Shown here: one piece after another, positions 10,447-20,164 of the stretch | Numbering within the stretch: position 1 is the stretch's first letter | How the letters are laid out: the number at the start of each line of letters is the position of its first letter | Assembly: GCA_003697135.1 (NCBI GenBank) | Contig: RFGC01000035.1 | Location: 372,001 to 436,000 of the forward strand | Length of the DNA stretch: 64,000 bases | Reading direction: 5' to 3' | Source: Acidobacteriota bacterium | GTDB taxonomy: Bacteria > Acidobacteriota > Blastocatellia > Pyrinomonadales > Pyrinomonadaceae | Program-made: the position numbers and the translations under genes | Notes under the pieces: model-generated | What the model was told of the DNA's origin: nothing | What the model saw: the letters and a program-made list of their open reading frames with translations, nothing else | The model's database searches: none

Positions 10447-11418
10447 TCAGTAAAAAACAATCTTTTCTCCTAAGCGAATAGCCTTGTAAACGGACTCAAC
10501 TATTTCGACCGACTTATAACCGTCAAATGCAGTAACCGGCGGTTCTTTGTCTTCCAAAATTGCATCTATGAAAGCTTTATCCTCTTGAGCATAACCCCAT
10601 TTTTCTTCCTTTTCCAACATTGCCCAAGAAAAAGTTTCAAAGTTAGCATCCATCCCGTTTGAATCAATCAAATGCTCCATCTCTTGCGTTAAAACGGTTC
10701 GATGGTGAAAGAAGACTTCCATTCTCTCGAATGGAAAAAGCCAACTCGCATCAGATGATGAAGCAAACGTGCAATGAAAGCCATTTTTGAATTTGAAAAT
10801 AATCGAAAACTCGTCCAGTTCGGGATATTCATGTTGCGAACCGTAAGCGACTAGTTCTGATATTTCACCGAACTGGAATCTTATCATGTCGAAAAGATGG
10901 ATTGTCGTCTCGTAAAGAAAACCACCTGTTATGCTGGGATCGCCTGTCCATGCGGGATTTTTAAGCTCACCGCGGTTCATCTTTATATGAGCGGAATGAG
11001 GTTTGTCGGACTGCAAGATTTCTTTCAATTTTACATACACGGGCGCATAACGGCGATTGTGACCAACTTGAAACTTACACTTTGAATTTTGTGCCTTTTC
11101 CAGCAAAACTTTGGCGCTTTCTAATCCAACAGCGAAAGGCTTTTCGCAAAATACATGCTTTTCATGACCGAGTGCATCAACAGCAATTTCAACGTGAGTT
11201 TTATTTGGAGTGCAAACGAGAACAGCATCGCAGTTCTCAAAAAGCTCTTCCCTTGAACGGCAAACCTTTCCGCCTACAGCTCTAGAAGTCTTTTCAGCCT
11301 TCTCGTGAATTATGTCGTAAAGAGCTGATATTTCTGCACGTTCATCTTTTGCAAAAATCCTTGCATGAACATTGCCAATGTAACCAGTCCCAATAATCCC
11401 AATTCTGACTTTTCCCAT
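10447..11418 (-). CDS. Gfo/Idh/MocA family oxidoreductase
   Basis: NAD(P)-dependent oxidoreductase of the glucose-fructose oxidoreductase/inositol dehydrogenase family. The N-terminal Rossmann fold opens with RIGIIGTGYIGNVHA. The family signature CEKPFAV follows near residue 100, and the catalytic-type segment GGFLYETTIHLFDMIRF near residue 173 has the conserved histidine. The ATG at 11418 is preserved with GGAG about ten bases upstream; an upstream TTG at 11442 is less likely. It lies downstream of the ATP-grasp gene in the same direction, 36 bases away, so the two probably act together. The substrate cannot be told from sequence. Confidence 0.88.
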   Translation of the reverse strand: MGKVRIGIIGTGYIGNVHARIFAKDERAEISALYDIIHEKAEKTSRAVGGKVCRSREELFENCDAVLVCTPNKTHVEIAVDALGHEKHVFCEKPFAVGLESAKVLLEKAQNSKCKFQVGHNRRYAPVYVKLKEILQSDKPHSAHIKMNRGELKNPAWTGDPSITGGFLYETTIHLFDMIRFQFGEISELVAYGSQHEYPELDEFSIIFKFKNGFHCTFASSSDASWLFPFERMEVFFHHRTVLTQEMEHLIDSNGMDANFETFSWAMLEKEEKWGYAQEDKAFIDAILEDKEPPVTAFDGYKSVEIVESVYKAIRLGEKIVFY

Positions 11419-11454
11419 GACTAGATCACTCCGAGTTTCCAAAAGGTATCAGAC

Positions 11455-12810
11455 TTATCTTTCTTTTATGATAAAGGTTGGCACCATTCCGCCGCCGCTT
11501 GTGACGTTTGCCAGTTCGCTTGAAGAAAGTCTCGTGAAAGCTGATTCTGCCTCGCCGAAAAACAAAAGCGGATCGAGATCAACTAGTTGTTCTAACATTT
11601 TGACTTCACCCGTTTCACCAAACAGCATTGGAAAGATTTCTTTTGAAGTCTTAACACGCTCTTGAACCAAATAGTCTCCGTCAACTAACGCAACTTTCAT
11701 TGCCTCTTCCCATTCAGCATCGCTACTCGTCCAACCAATGTAAATCCCATGCCCGCCGTATTCATCGTTTGGTTTTAGAACTAACTTCGACTTGTTTTTT
11801 CTAGTCCATTCAATCAAATCTATCCTTTCGCCCTTATATGTAGTTTCACCTTCAATGAATTGACGCGTCCATGGAACATGGTTTCTTATGGCTTCAAGTT
11901 CTTCCTCGTTGAAAAGATTTGAGTATTTTTCATTGGTCAAGACCGCAAAAACAGCCTTTTTGTGAATGAGTTTCGACTGAAAGCTATTTACCATGCATAT
12001 TGCACCAGCTTTGTAGGCTTCCAAAAGTGCAGGATATTCTTCCATAAGCGGAAGATACTCGTTAACAAGAAGTCTTTTGTAAACAATGTCAATAGCAACG
12101 CCTTTGTAGTAAAGCTTTCCGTCAGCAAATTCCAGCTCTTCTGGCGAACAAATAAATGAATCGAAACCTTGCGATTCAAAATACTCGCAGAAAAGCTCAA
12201 ACTCTTTTTGCGTTGGTAATCCCTTCAAATCAACAATCGCTATGACGGGCTTTCGGTCAGGCTCTCGACCCAGAAACTCTTCGTAAGCATCAAGCAAAAC
12301 TTTCAAAAGCTTAGACCGACCTTCAAATGGAATGACCTCATACTTCTCAGAAAACTTCTGCATTACAGGAAGTTTTCTGAAAATTTCTGTAGCCGAATCA
12401 GCGTATGCAATCCCTGCAGGGCTTTCACCGTTTAGTTCGACAAAAGAATATGCATCTTCCGTCAGAAACGAATCCAATCGCGCCGTAGGAGAAATCCGTT
12501 TATAACCCGGATTTATCGAAACCAAATCTTTCTCAATCGGCGTGATTCCCAAATCTTTCAAGACCTGATCATTTCCGATGGCAATATCTTTGACTTTTTG
12601 GAGTGCTGACCAAATCTTACTACAAACACTTCGGACTCTTTGCCAGTCATCTTCGGTTATGAAATGCGGACGCAAATACGGTGATAAACGCCTCCCACCA
12701 AAAATCAACTTTGCTTTTTCCAAACCCTCGTCTAGAGCTTCGATAGATTCTCTTTTCAAACGCTCATCTTCCAAAAGCTCGTGGTAATACAAAACAGCAT
12801 CTTTCAACAT
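11455..12810 (-). CDS. Circularly permuted ATP-grasp family protein
   Basis: About 451 residues resembling the circularly permuted ATP-grasp/glutathionylspermidine-synthase-like group, which form amide bonds using ATP. Visible signatures are FVELNGESPAGIAY near residue 130, MVNSFQSKLIHKKAVF near residue 280, the nucleotide-binding KLVLKPNDEYGGHGIYIG near residue 345, and a C-terminal segment ANVTSGGGMVPTF. The start at 12810 has AGGAG nine bases upstream; a TTG overlapping the upstream stop would add seven residues. It sits between an EVE gene and the Gfo/Idh gene in one direction. Its product is unknown: it could make a peptide, a polyamine conjugate or a peptide-like natural product. The ATP-grasp assignment is fairly sure, the reaction is not. 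Confidence 0.75.
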   Translation of the reverse strand: MLKDAVLYYHELLEDERLKRESIEALDEGLEKAKLIFGGRRLSPYLRPHFITEDDWQRVRSVCSKIWSALQKVKDIAIGNDQVLKDLGITPIEKDLVSINPGYKRISPTARLDSFLTEDAYSFVELNGESPAGIAYADSATEIFRKLPVMQKFSEKYEVIPFEGRSKLLKVLLDAYEEFLGREPDRKPVIAIVDLKGLPTQKEFELFCEYFESQGFDSFICSPEELEFADGKLYYKGVAIDIVYKRLLVNEYLPLMEEYPALLEAYKAGAICMVNSFQSKLIHKKAVFAVLTNEKYSNLFNEEELEAIRNHVPWTRQFIEGETTYKGERIDLIEWTRKNKSKLVLKPNDEYGGHGIYIGWTSSDAEWEEAMKVALVDGDYLVQERVKTSKEIFPMLFGETGEVKMLEQLVDLDPLLFFGEAESAFTRLSSSELANVTSGGGMVPTFIIKER

Positions 12811-12827
12811 AACTCGCTCTCCTGCAT

Positions 12828-13235
12828 TCAAATTTTAGAGTTAGCTAACTCGAGTATCTTTTCAAATTCTTCTTCTGAAAGTGGCATAACGCTTAAGCGC
12901 GGCTGTCGAATCAAGGCAATGTTTTGTAGCAACTTTTCGGATTTTATCTTTTCAAGACTTACAGGGCAAGCAAGTTTTTCGATTGGCTTCAATTCAACCG
13001 CAACCCATTTTTCATCAGTCGGATCGGGAAAACTCTCACGCGAAACCTCTGCAAGTCCTACAACTGCCTTTTCCGAAACCGAATGATAAAACAAAACCTT
13101 GTCGCCTTTTTTCATCTGCCGCAAATTGTTTCTAGCCTGATAATTTCTCACACCAGTCCATTTCGTCTTCCCATCACGGAGCAAATCATCGAAAGAGTAT
13201 TCTTCAGGTTCTTGTTTTACAAGCCAATATCTCAT
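12828..13235 (-). CDS. EVE domain-containing protein
   Basis: A 135-residue single-domain protein of the EVE family, a PUA-like fold implicated in recognising modified bases in nucleic acids. The N-terminus MRYWLVKQEPEEYSFDDL and the core NYQARNNLRQMKKGDKVLFYHS are typical. The length equals one EVE domain and nothing is missing. Its stop lies 17 bases before the ATP-grasp start, suggesting cotranscription. The stand-alone EVE form is a common housekeeping protein. Whether it relates functionally to its neighbours is unclear. Confidence 0.92.
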   Translation of the reverse strand: MRYWLVKQEPEEYSFDDLLRDGKTKWTGVRNYQARNNLRQMKKGDKVLFYHSVSEKAVVGLAEVSRESFPDPTDEKWVAVELKPIEKLACPVSLEKIKSEKLLQNIALIRQPRLSVMPLSEEEFEKILELANSKI

Positions 13236-13275
13236 TTTCAGTTGTCTTGCAAGTTACACAGAAACTCCTAAAAAT

Positions 13276-13881
13276 TCAACGATCTTTCGATTTGCTTTTC
13301 TTCTGAAGTTCAATAGCCTTTTTGCTGAGCCATCTTGACAAACGTTCAAGATAAGGTCTCAATGGTTTGAAAAGCCGCCCGCGAATAGTCTTCGATTGTT
13401 GAAGTTCGCCCCACTCTCTCAAGTTTTTTTCGGTGTATTGCCTCACTTGAGATTCAAGGCTTTGCTTTTTTACAGAATGTTTCATGGTCAAAAAATAATG
13501 TTGCCCCGCTAATGAAAACAATAGTGCGGCAAGGTTGCCCTTGAAAGTGCTCTTTGCCATCCAACGCTTTGCGAAACTCTCTGTCGGCTGAAGCAAAGCT
13601 CCCATCGAAACTTCAAACCATGCCGCTTGCCCACCAACCTTCGGATGATAAAGCCCAGGTAAATCGCCCTTGATGGGCAAATCAACTTTGACCTGAGGCG
13701 GCTTTATGAAATCAACAAGTCGGACCTTTTCAACTCCGCGAATATGCTCCGAAGGCAAAAACTCCAATACGTCTTTGATTATTTTTTCCGTATCTTTTGG
13801 CAACTCTAAACTCGATTGATTCTCTATTCGTATTTCGGGTCTTTGCCTATTGTCCTTGAGACCTGCTAGTTTTAGAGCCAT
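13276..13881 (-). CDS. Hypothetical protein, 201 aa
   Basis: No family recognised with confidence. The protein is soluble, with a very basic C-terminus (KKAIELQKKSKSKDR). A central segment carries AGQHYFLTMKHSVKK at about residues 125-139, in a hydrophobic-to-amphipathic context. It loosely recalls a metal-binding helix but has no HExxH motif. The N-terminus MALKLAGLKDNRQRP has no signal peptide. The ATG lies only 14 bases after a TACGAT-like element, so the transcript may have almost no leader. It is 40 bases upstream of the EVE gene, in the same orientation, so it is probably the first gene of that cluster. Confidence 0.6.
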   Translation of the reverse strand: MALKLAGLKDNRQRPEIRIENQSSLELPKDTEKIIKDVLEFLPSEHIRGVEKVRLVDFIKPPQVKVDLPIKGDLPGLYHPKVGGQAAWFEVSMGALLQPTESFAKRWMAKSTFKGNLAALLFSLAGQHYFLTMKHSVKKQSLESQVRQYTEKNLREWGELQQSKTIRGRLFKPLRPYLERLSRWLSKKAIELQKKSKSKDR

Positions 13882-13954
13882 AAATTTTTATCGTAGATTC
13901 TCCAACCTACAGAAAGCAAATCATATTCTCATTCAAGCAAAAGATGCAAGTAGG

Positions 13955-14590
13955 TTATTCCGATTTGACTTTTGCAGAAGGGCAAAGATCGCACAAAAAA
14001 CATTCATCGCACTTTGGCTTTCTGGCATTGCATATTTTCCTGCCGTGATTGATAAGCCAGTGTGAGAAAATTATCCAGTATTTTTTCGGAACTAACTCTT
14101 GCAAGTCTTTTTCTATTTTTTCGGGCTTTTCATTTGCAGTAAGCCCAAGTCTTTTTGCGACTCTGGCTACGTGAGTATCAACAACTATCCCTTCAGCGAT
14201 TCCGAAAGCATCGCCCAGCACAACATTTGCCGTCTTTCGTGCCACACCGTCCAGCGTCAAAAGTTCTTCCATCGTTTTTGGAACTTCGCCACCAAAGTTT
14301 TCTATAAGTTTTCTTGCCATGTTTTGAATGTTTCGCGCCTTATTCCTGAAAAAATTTATCGAACGAATGTCATTCGCAAGTTCTTCATGAGACACTTTCA
14401 GATAATCTTCTGGGCTACGATATTTGCGAAACAGATTAGCGGTTACTATGTTTACGCGCTCGTCCGTGCATTGAGCCGATAGAATCGTAGCAACCAAAAG
14501 CTCAAAAGGATTTGAATGATTCAGCCCACATCGAACATTCGGATAAGCTTCTTTGAGACGCTTTATGATTTCCTTCAACCTCTTGTCCAC
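13955..14590 (-). CDS. nth: Endonuclease III
   Basis: DNA glycosylase/AP lyase that removes oxidised pyrimidines in base excision repair. The helix-hairpin-helix is visible (LLTLDGVARKTANVVLGDAFG), with the catalytic lysine in GVARKTA and the catalytic aspartate in IVVDTHVARVA. The C-terminal 4Fe-4S cluster has the exact spacing C-x6-C-x2-C-x5-C. I chose the GTG at 14590, which reproduces the normal family N-terminus (VDKRLKEIIKRLKEAYP). The frame stays open to an ATG at 14653, but that extra segment is not family-like and would nearly abut the divergent gene at 14657. Confidence 0.94.
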   Translation of the reverse strand: MDKRLKEIIKRLKEAYPNVRCGLNHSNPFELLVATILSAQCTDERVNIVTANLFRKYRSPEDYLKVSHEELANDIRSINFFRNKARNIQNMARKLIENFGGEVPKTMEELLTLDGVARKTANVVLGDAFGIAEGIVVDTHVARVAKRLGLTANEKPEKIEKDLQELVPKKYWIIFSHWLINHGRKICNARKPKCDECFLCDLCPSAKVKSE

Positions 14591-14656
14591 GAAAAATAGC
14601 CTAAATCGGCAAATCCTAAAAGGCAAATTCGGTTCGCTTTGTGGTAATCTCAAAAT

Positions 14657-15577
14657 ATGCGGAAATTAGCGATTGTCTTGATTCTGTTCATATCAAGTTT
14701 TAACTATGCTCAAATGAGTGAAGAAAACTATAAAATCTTCGATTCCACAGGAAACCCACAAACACTTGATAAAGTCATCGAGAAAATCCAGTCGGTTGAC
14801 GTGGTTTTCTTAGGCGAACAACATGACGACGCAGTAGCTCATTATCTTCAAGAGAAAATCTTTCGACTGGCATTTGAAAAGTATGGCTCTCAAAGGCAAT
14901 TAGTGCTTTCTATGGAAATGTTCGAGCGCGACGTTCAGGTGATTTTAGATGAGTATTTAATTGGTTTGATAACAGAAGGGCGGTTTCTTTCCGACGCTCG
15001 CCCTTGGGGAAATTACAAAACCGATTACCGACCTCTCGTAGAATTTGCAAAAACAAACAAAATCCCTGTGATTGCCTCGAACGCACCAAGACGCTACGTG
15101 AACATGGTTTCTCGCCAAGGTAGAGATGTTTTAACCAAGCTCTCTGAACAAGCCAAAAAATGGATTGCACCTTTGCCTTACCAACCACCATCGCAAGCTT
15201 ATGCCGAAAAATTCTTATCGCTCATGGGAAAATCGCATCCTTCAGAAAACGAATCAGTAAAAGCAGGTATGAAAAGAATGCTTGATGCTCAAACTCTCTG
15301 GGATGCAACTATGGCTTTTTCAATAGCTGAAGTCTTAAAACAAGCCAAAACTTCAAAGCAAGAAAAGAAACCCTTGGTGATTCATCTAAACGGCTCTTTC
15401 CACTCGGAAAACGGACTTGGGATTCCAGAACATCTCACCAAATACTTCTCTGATGCTAAATATCTTGTTGTGACTTTCCGCAAGGAAGAAGATTTCAACA
15501 ACTTCGACAAAGAAAAACACGAAAACTTAGGCGATTTCGTTATTTTGACAAACTCTAAAGCCTCTCGCAAGGAGTAG
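14657..15577 (+). CDS. ChaN-like (Tiki-superfamily) secreted protein
   Basis: The 306-residue protein begins with a signal peptide (MRKLAIVLILFISSFNYAQ). Its mature part carries LGEQHDDAVAHYLQ near residue 52 and ISNAPRRYVNMVS near residue 140, the two signatures of the ChaN/DUF399 family. Known members include the heme-binding lipoprotein ChaN; the wider fold includes metalloproteases, with GEQHD as the putative metal site. The C-terminal HLNGSFHSENGLGIPEHL fits the same family. Here no lipobox cysteine is seen, so it is probably periplasmic or released. Heme binding is plausible but not proven from sequence. Confidence 0.82.
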   Translation: MRKLAIVLILFISSFNYAQMSEENYKIFDSTGNPQTLDKVIEKIQSVDVVFLGEQHDDAVAHYLQEKIFRLAFEKYGSQRQLVLSMEMFERDVQVILDEYLIGLITEGRFLSDARPWGNYKTDYRPLVEFAKTNKIPVIASNAPRRYVNMVSRQGRDVLTKLSEQAKKWIAPLPYQPPSQAYAEKFLSLMGKSHPSENESVKAGMKRMLDAQTLWDATMAFSIAEVLKQAKTSKQEKKPLVIHLNGSFHSENGLGIPEHLTKYFSDAKYLVVTFRKEEDFNNFDKEKHENLGDFVILTNSKASRKE

Positions 15578-15662
15578 CGAATCGCAGTTCCTTGCTTCAA
15601 AAGCAAAAACTCTCGTTAACCCTAAAACTAACAAAGTGTTTGAGATAGCCTTACAACCAAGG

Positions 15663-16406
15663 CTATGCAGAAGACACGAAAGCCGTTATTACTTTGAGAG
15701 ACGATGTTATTACAAACAGAATCGCAGTTATTGTCCACGCAGAAGCTGAAGAAAGTCTCGCTATTTTTTGGAGTCCAATAGCAAACAAAACCCAACCCCA
15801 GAGAATAAACAAGTCGAAAGATGCGACTAAAGTTGCCAGTGCTGGGCTATTTCCCCCAATCAAAAAGCTCAAGTTTGCTCCTACCAATCCGCGCTGTTGA
15901 TCTATGACGCTGACTTCTGATGACTTTTTGAAGAAAAGAACTATGAGGTTTGCAATCATAAAAACAATACTCGGCGGTAAAGACGAATAAAGCCAAAGGG
16001 AAAAACTTTGAAGATAACTCGCATCGCTACCCATGGCTCGTGCAATTGCCCAAGCTATCAAGCCTCCTAAAGCTAGGTAAACTACAAGAACAACTGGTGA
16101 GATATAGTTGATCCATTTTGTACTTCTCACCTGAGCCTCCAAAATCTCATTTCTCTGCTCAGCCGTATAGGTTGAAAACTGCGGATTTTTTTCATTTTGC
16201 TCAATGAAAAATCTTCTGTAACCTTCTTCGCCAATTTTTTGAGCAAAGCTGATTGAATAGACAAGAGTAAAAAAACAAAGAATTATCGTGCCTATGATGA
16301 AAAAAGGTTTCTCACGAAGACTTTCAAAGGTTTTTCCCGGCTCAAAAAATATATTGCCTATCGTAGCAATCTCGCTCATCTGCTCAATTTGAGTTTCTTG
16401 TTGCAT
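15663..16406 (-). CDS. Yip1-family multi-pass membrane protein
   Basis: A 247-residue membrane protein with about five hydrophobic spans after a cytosolic N-terminus. The motif IFFEPGKTFESLREKP directly before the first span is typical of bacterial Yip1-domain proteins, whose function is unknown. Later segments GLIAWAIARAMGSDASYLQ and SLWLYSSLPPSIVFMI match the family pattern. It is probably monocistronic: the upstream gap holds nothing recognisable, and the next minus-strand gene is 120 bases away. Confidence 0.75.
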   Translation of the reverse strand: MQQETQIEQMSEIATIGNIFFEPGKTFESLREKPFFIIGTIILCFFTLVYSISFAQKIGEEGYRRFFIEQNEKNPQFSTYTAEQRNEILEAQVRSTKWINYISPVVLVVYLALGGLIAWAIARAMGSDASYLQSFSLWLYSSLPPSIVFMIANLIVLFFKKSSEVSVIDQQRGLVGANLSFLIGGNSPALATLVASFDLFILWGWVLFAIGLQKIARLSSASAWTITAILFVITSSLKVITAFVSSA

Positions 16407-16526
16407 TTTCTCTTTTCCTTTCCTTTTGGAATTTTTGAAATAGACACAAGCAAAATACGAAGAAAAAGTCTGCTTGGTTCAAACCAAAGCTCAAAAATTG
16501 AGATAAAAATCAGAGTCTATCGAAAA

Positions 16527-17486
16527 CTAAAGATTTCTCGCAATATCCGTGTGTATGCAGGCTACAAAGTGTTTTTCTTCAATTTCCTTGAGTTCTGGCG
16601 TAACTTCGGCACATTCTTTTGTTGCTATAGGACAACGAGTTCGGAAACGACAGCCCGAAGGCGGATTTATCGGTGTCGGAACATCACCTTGCAAAATTAT
16701 TCTTTTACGTTCGATTTTTGGATCGGGAATGGGAATCGCTGATAGCAAAGCCTTTGTGTAAGGATGAATCGGATTTCCATAAAGTTTCGCAGCGGATGCA
16801 ATTTCGACCACTTTCCCCAAATACATAACTGCAACTCGGTTTGATATATGTTGAACAACGGCAAGCCCATGAGATATGAAAAGATAAGTCAAGCCAAACT
16901 CTTCTTGCAAGTCTTGTAGCAGATTGATGACTTGTGCCTGAACAGAAACATCAAGCGCAGAAACAGGTTCATCACAAATTATCAGCTTAGGACGCAAAGC
17001 AAGCGCTCTTGCTATGCCGATTCTTTGGCGTTGTCCACCTGAAAATTCATGCGGATAGCGCCACATGTATTCTGGATCAAGCCCGACTTTCTTAAGCAAA
17101 TCCGCAACCATTTCTTTTCTCTCTTTTTCTGTTCCGATACCGTGAATCTTCAAAGGCTCACTTATGATTGAATAAACGTTTAATCTCGGATTTAGGCTTG
17201 AATATGGGTCTTGAAAAATTATTTGCATCTGACGGCGCAAATTTCTTAGTTCCTTTTTGTCCAGAGCAAAAACATTTTTATCTTCAAACCAGACCTCTCC
17301 GCTGGTTGGCTCTATGAGTCTCAAAATGCATTTTCCTACGGTTGATTTTCCACAACCCGACTCACCAACCAACCCCAAGGTTTCACCTTCGAGTATATCG
17401 AAAGAAACACCGTCAACGGCTCTAACAACGTTGTCGGAATTTTCTATCGGGAAATACTTGACTAAATTCTTGACCTGAAGTAGCAC
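16527..17486 (-). CDS. Oligopeptide/dipeptide ABC transporter ATP-binding protein (OppF/DppF type)
   Basis: Cytosolic ATPase of a peptide ABC importer. It has Walker [10 protein letters not shown] near residue 41, signature [15 protein letters not shown] near residue 150, Walker [13 protein letters not shown], and the switch histidine in [11 protein letters not shown]. The C-terminal peptide-transporter extension with [16 protein letters not shown] (residues about 277-293) is present, so it is the F-type subunit. It starts with GTG and runs 319 residues. The permeases, solute-binding protein and D-type ATPase are not in the window, so it is an orphan here. The other subunits may be elsewhere. 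Confidence 0.92.
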   Translation of the reverse strand: MLLQVKNLVKYFPIENSDNVVRAVDGVSFDILEGETLGLVGESGCGKSTVGKCILRLIEPTSGEVWFEDKNVFALDKKELRNLRRQMQIIFQDPYSSLNPRLNVYSIISEPLKIHGIGTEKERKEMVADLLKKVGLDPEYMWRYPHEFSGGQRQRIGIARALALRPKLIICDEPVSALDVSVQAQVINLLQDLQEEFGLTYLFISHGLAVVQHISNRVAVMYLGKVVEIASAAKLYGNPIHPYTKALLSAIPIPDPKIERKRIILQGDVPTPINPPSGCRFRTRCPIATKECAEVTPELKEIEEKHFVACIHTDIARNL

Positions 17487-17596
17487 GATTCCCTAGTTCC
17501 TTTAATAGTTTTCAAGTAATCGAATTTCCTATTCCACGCTTTTTTGTCTTATCATGTATTTTACAAACTTTTGCAAAAGCAATCAGGAGCAAGATT

Positions 17597-19489
17597 ATGA
17601 AGAATTTGAATATACCATCTTACGTAAAAAACCAAGAACTTATAGAATGGGTATCAAAAACAGCCGAACACTGTAAACCAGAAGAAGTTTATTGGTGTGA
17701 TGGCTCTCAAGAAGAATACGACCGTCTATGCGAAGAGATGGTCGAAAAAGGCACTTTTATTCGCTTAAATCCGGAAAAGCGCCCGAATTCCTTTCTAGCC
17801 CGTTCGCATCCGAGCGATGTTGCAAGAGTCGAAGATAGAACTTTTATCTGCTCTTTGAGCAAAAGCGACGCTGGTCCTACGAATAACTGGATGAATCCAA
17901 AAGAAATGAAAGCCATTTTGAACGCAAAATTTGACGGATGCATGCGCGGGCGAACAATGTATGTAATTCCGTTTTGCATGGGGCCGATCGGTTCGCCTAT
18001 CTCACAATTCGGCGTTCAAATAACTGATTCACCTTATGTTGTTGTCAACATGCGAATCATGACACGCATGGGCAGGAAAGCTCTTGAAGCTCTCGGCGAA
18101 GGTGAATTCGTTCACTGCTTGCATTCTGTAGGAATGCCGCTTGCACCGGGACAAAAGGACGTTCCATGGCCATGCGCTCCCGATCCGAAAGATAAATACA
18201 TCGTGCATTTCCCAGAAGAGCGCTCGATTGTAAGCTACGGTTCAGGTTATGGCGGTAACGCACTATTAGGCAAGAAATGCCTTGCGTTGAGAATTGCTTC
18301 TGTAATAGGACGCGACGAAGGCTGGCTCGCTGAACACATGCTTATTCTAGGCGTTCAATCGCCAGATGGACAAAAAGATTATGTTTGTGCCGCATTCCCA
18401 AGCGCTTGTGGGAAAACAAATTTTGCAATGATGATTCCACCGAAACCTTTTTTGGAAGAAGGCTGGAAAATTACCACCGTCGGCGACGATATTGCATGGA
18501 TCAAGCCCGACAGTGAAGGAAGACTCAGAGCGATAAACCCAGAAGCAGGCTTTTTCGGAGTCGCCCCCGGCACAAATTATGCTACGAATCCCAACGCAAT
18601 GGAAACCATCAAAGCCAATACCATTTTTACCAATGTTGCCTTGACCGATGATGGTGACGTTTGGTGGGAAGGAATGGACGGTGAGGTTCCCTCACACCTA
18701 ATTGATTGGCAAGGAAACGATTGGACACCAGATTGCGGACGCAAAGCCGCCCATCCAAACGCAAGATTCACCGCACCGATAACTCAATGCCCTTCGGTTG
18801 ATGAAAACTTCGACAACCCCGAAGGAGTCCCCATATCAGCTTTCATATTTGGAGGGCGCAGAAGTAGCGTCGCTCCATTGGTTCTGCAATCGTTTAACTG
18901 GGCTTTCGGCGTTTATATGGCCGCAACTATGAGTTCAGAGATGACCGCTGCCGCCTTCGGTAACATCGGTGAAGTCAGACGCGATCCATTTGCAATGCTT
19001 CCTTTCGCAGGCTATCACATGGGCGATTATTTCTCACATTGGCTTAATTTCGGACGTAGTATCCCAGAACCGCCACGAATCTTCTCAGTTAATTGGTTTA
19101 GAAAAGATGAAAACGGTAACTTCATCTGGAAAGGTTTCGGAGAAAACATGCGCGTTCTGAAATGGATAATAGAGCGTGCACGCGGCAAGTCCATCGGTGT
19201 CGAAACCCCATTAGGATGGCAACCTCGCTACGAAGACATTGACTGGCGCGGTATGGAAGATTTCACAAGAGAAGATTTTGAAAAAATCATGAGCATTGAC
19301 CGTGACGCTTGGCTTAAGGAAATCGCTGCACATGATGACCTTTTCTTCAAGTTATACGACCGCTTGCCAAAAGAAATGACTTTTATTCGCGAGCTTCTGG
19401 TCTCAAATCTTTGGCGAGCACCGGAAAAAGGAAAGGCTTATCCAGAAAGACCTGACGCCCAGAAAGCCGCTACAACAAAAGCTGAGTAG
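17597..19489 (+). CDS. pckG: Phosphoenolpyruvate carboxykinase (GTP)
   Basis: Converts oxaloacetate plus GTP to PEP, CO2 and GDP in gluconeogenesis. The 630 residues match the GTP-dependent class. Visible are the P-loop-like [13 protein letters not shown] near residue 262, the metal-binding VGDDIAWIK near residue 296, and [15 protein letters not shown] near residue 420. The class-specific [26 protein letters not shown] is near residue 500. A good AGGAG site lies eight bases before the ATG. It is followed by an intrinsic terminator hairpin about 68 bases past the stop. Monocistronic. Confidence 0.97.
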   Translation: MKNLNIPSYVKNQELIEWVSKTAEHCKPEEVYWCDGSQEEYDRLCEEMVEKGTFIRLNPEKRPNSFLARSHPSDVARVEDRTFICSLSKSDAGPTNNWMNPKEMKAILNAKFDGCMRGRTMYVIPFCMGPIGSPISQFGVQITDSPYVVVNMRIMTRMGRKALEALGEGEFVHCLHSVGMPLAPGQKDVPWPCAPDPKDKYIVHFPEERSIVSYGSGYGGNALLGKKCLALRIASVIGRDEGWLAEHMLILGVQSPDGQKDYVCAAFPSACGKTNFAMMIPPKPFLEEGWKITTVGDDIAWIKPDSEGRLRAINPEAGFFGVAPGTNYATNPNAMETIKANTIFTNVALTDDGDVWWEGMDGEVPSHLIDWQGNDWTPDCGRKAAHPNARFTAPITQCPSVDENFDNPEGVPISAFIFGGRRSSVAPLVLQSFNWAFGVYMAATMSSEMTAAAFGNIGEVRRDPFAMLPFAGYHMGDYFSHWLNFGRSIPEPPRIFSVNWFRKDENGNFIWKGFGENMRVLKWIIERARGKSIGVETPLGWQPRYEDIDWRGMEDFTREDFEKIMSIDRDAWLKEIAAHDDLFFKLYDRLPKEMTFIRELLVSNLWRAPEKGKAYPERPDAQKAATTKAE

Positions 19490-19556
19490 AAAAGAGAAAG
19501 TGCCGAGACCACAAGGCTTTCTGGAGATTTCACAAATTAAGAAAACTACCAAAACA

Positions 19557-19594
19557 AAAAGGCGCCTCTGGATTAACGGCGCCTTTTGAATTTT

Positions 19595-19595
<1 letters not shown>
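19557..19595. terminator. Bidirectional intrinsic terminator between pckG and tRNA-Leu
   Basis: A perfect ten-pair stem (AAAAGGCGCC with GGCGCCTTTT) with an 11-base loop, arms at 19557-19566 and 19578-19587. T-rich sequence follows on the plus side and A-rich sequence precedes it, so it can stop both pckG (plus) and tRNA-Leu (minus) transcripts. Confidence 0.85.
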
Positions 19596-19679
<84 letters not shown>

Positions 19680-19733
19680 TTGAATCTTTCTAAAAATTTT
19701 TCAAATAACTGCAATGCCTGCTCTCACAACAAA

Positions 19734-20153
19734 TCAGTTGCCGGAATTTCCTTGTTGCTCAGTTTTCGTTTCCTGAGTTTGACCGTTCTCAGCTTGCTTC
19801 TGATCAGTTTGGTTATTTTCAACCTGACTGTTCTCGCTCTTTGTCTCTTCAGCCTTTTGCTCTTCTTTCTTTTCAGTTGTTTGACTCGATTCCGATGCAG
19901 CTTTCTGCAAAACTGAAACTTCGCCTGTTATAGCAGGTATTGACAAAAGCAAAGCTGACAGAAAGAAAACTATAGCTGTTCCGATTGTAATTTTTGCTAG
20001 AATCGTCGTAGTACCTCTTGGGCCAAATGCTGTGCTCGCTATGTTGCTTGTAAAAAGTGCTCCAGCATCAGTTTTGCCCGGCTGTAACAAGATTGAAACA
20101 ACCAAAATTATGCATGACAGAAAAAATATTGTGTAAAGCACGTAAACCAACAT
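19734..20153 (-). CDS. secG: Preprotein translocase subunit SecG with low-complexity tail
   Basis: Small membrane subunit of the SecYEG translocon. Residues about 1-72 are the whole family domain: two hydrophobic spans around the cytosolic loop containing LLQPGKTDAGALFTSN and AFGPRGTTTILAK. The remaining 65 residues or so are a hydrophilic tail rich in Glu, Gln, Asn, Thr and Lys, which is longer than in most SecG proteins and probably disordered. It lies 11 bases downstream of tpiA, a common genomic pairing, so the two are cotranscribed. Confidence 0.93.
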   Translation of the reverse strand: MLVYVLYTIFFLSCIILVVSILLQPGKTDAGALFTSNIASTAFGPRGTTTILAKITIGTAIVFFLSALLLSIPAITGEVSVLQKAASESSQTTEKKEEQKAEETKSENSQVENNQTDQKQAENGQTQETKTEQQGNSGN

Positions 20154-20164
20154 CTTTTTCTATT

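Noticed and set aside
14099-14482. 127-codon frame antisense to nth
   Set aside because: The minus strand encodes the helix-hairpin-helix and Fe-S motifs of endonuclease III; the other frame is Phe/Cys-rich without motif.
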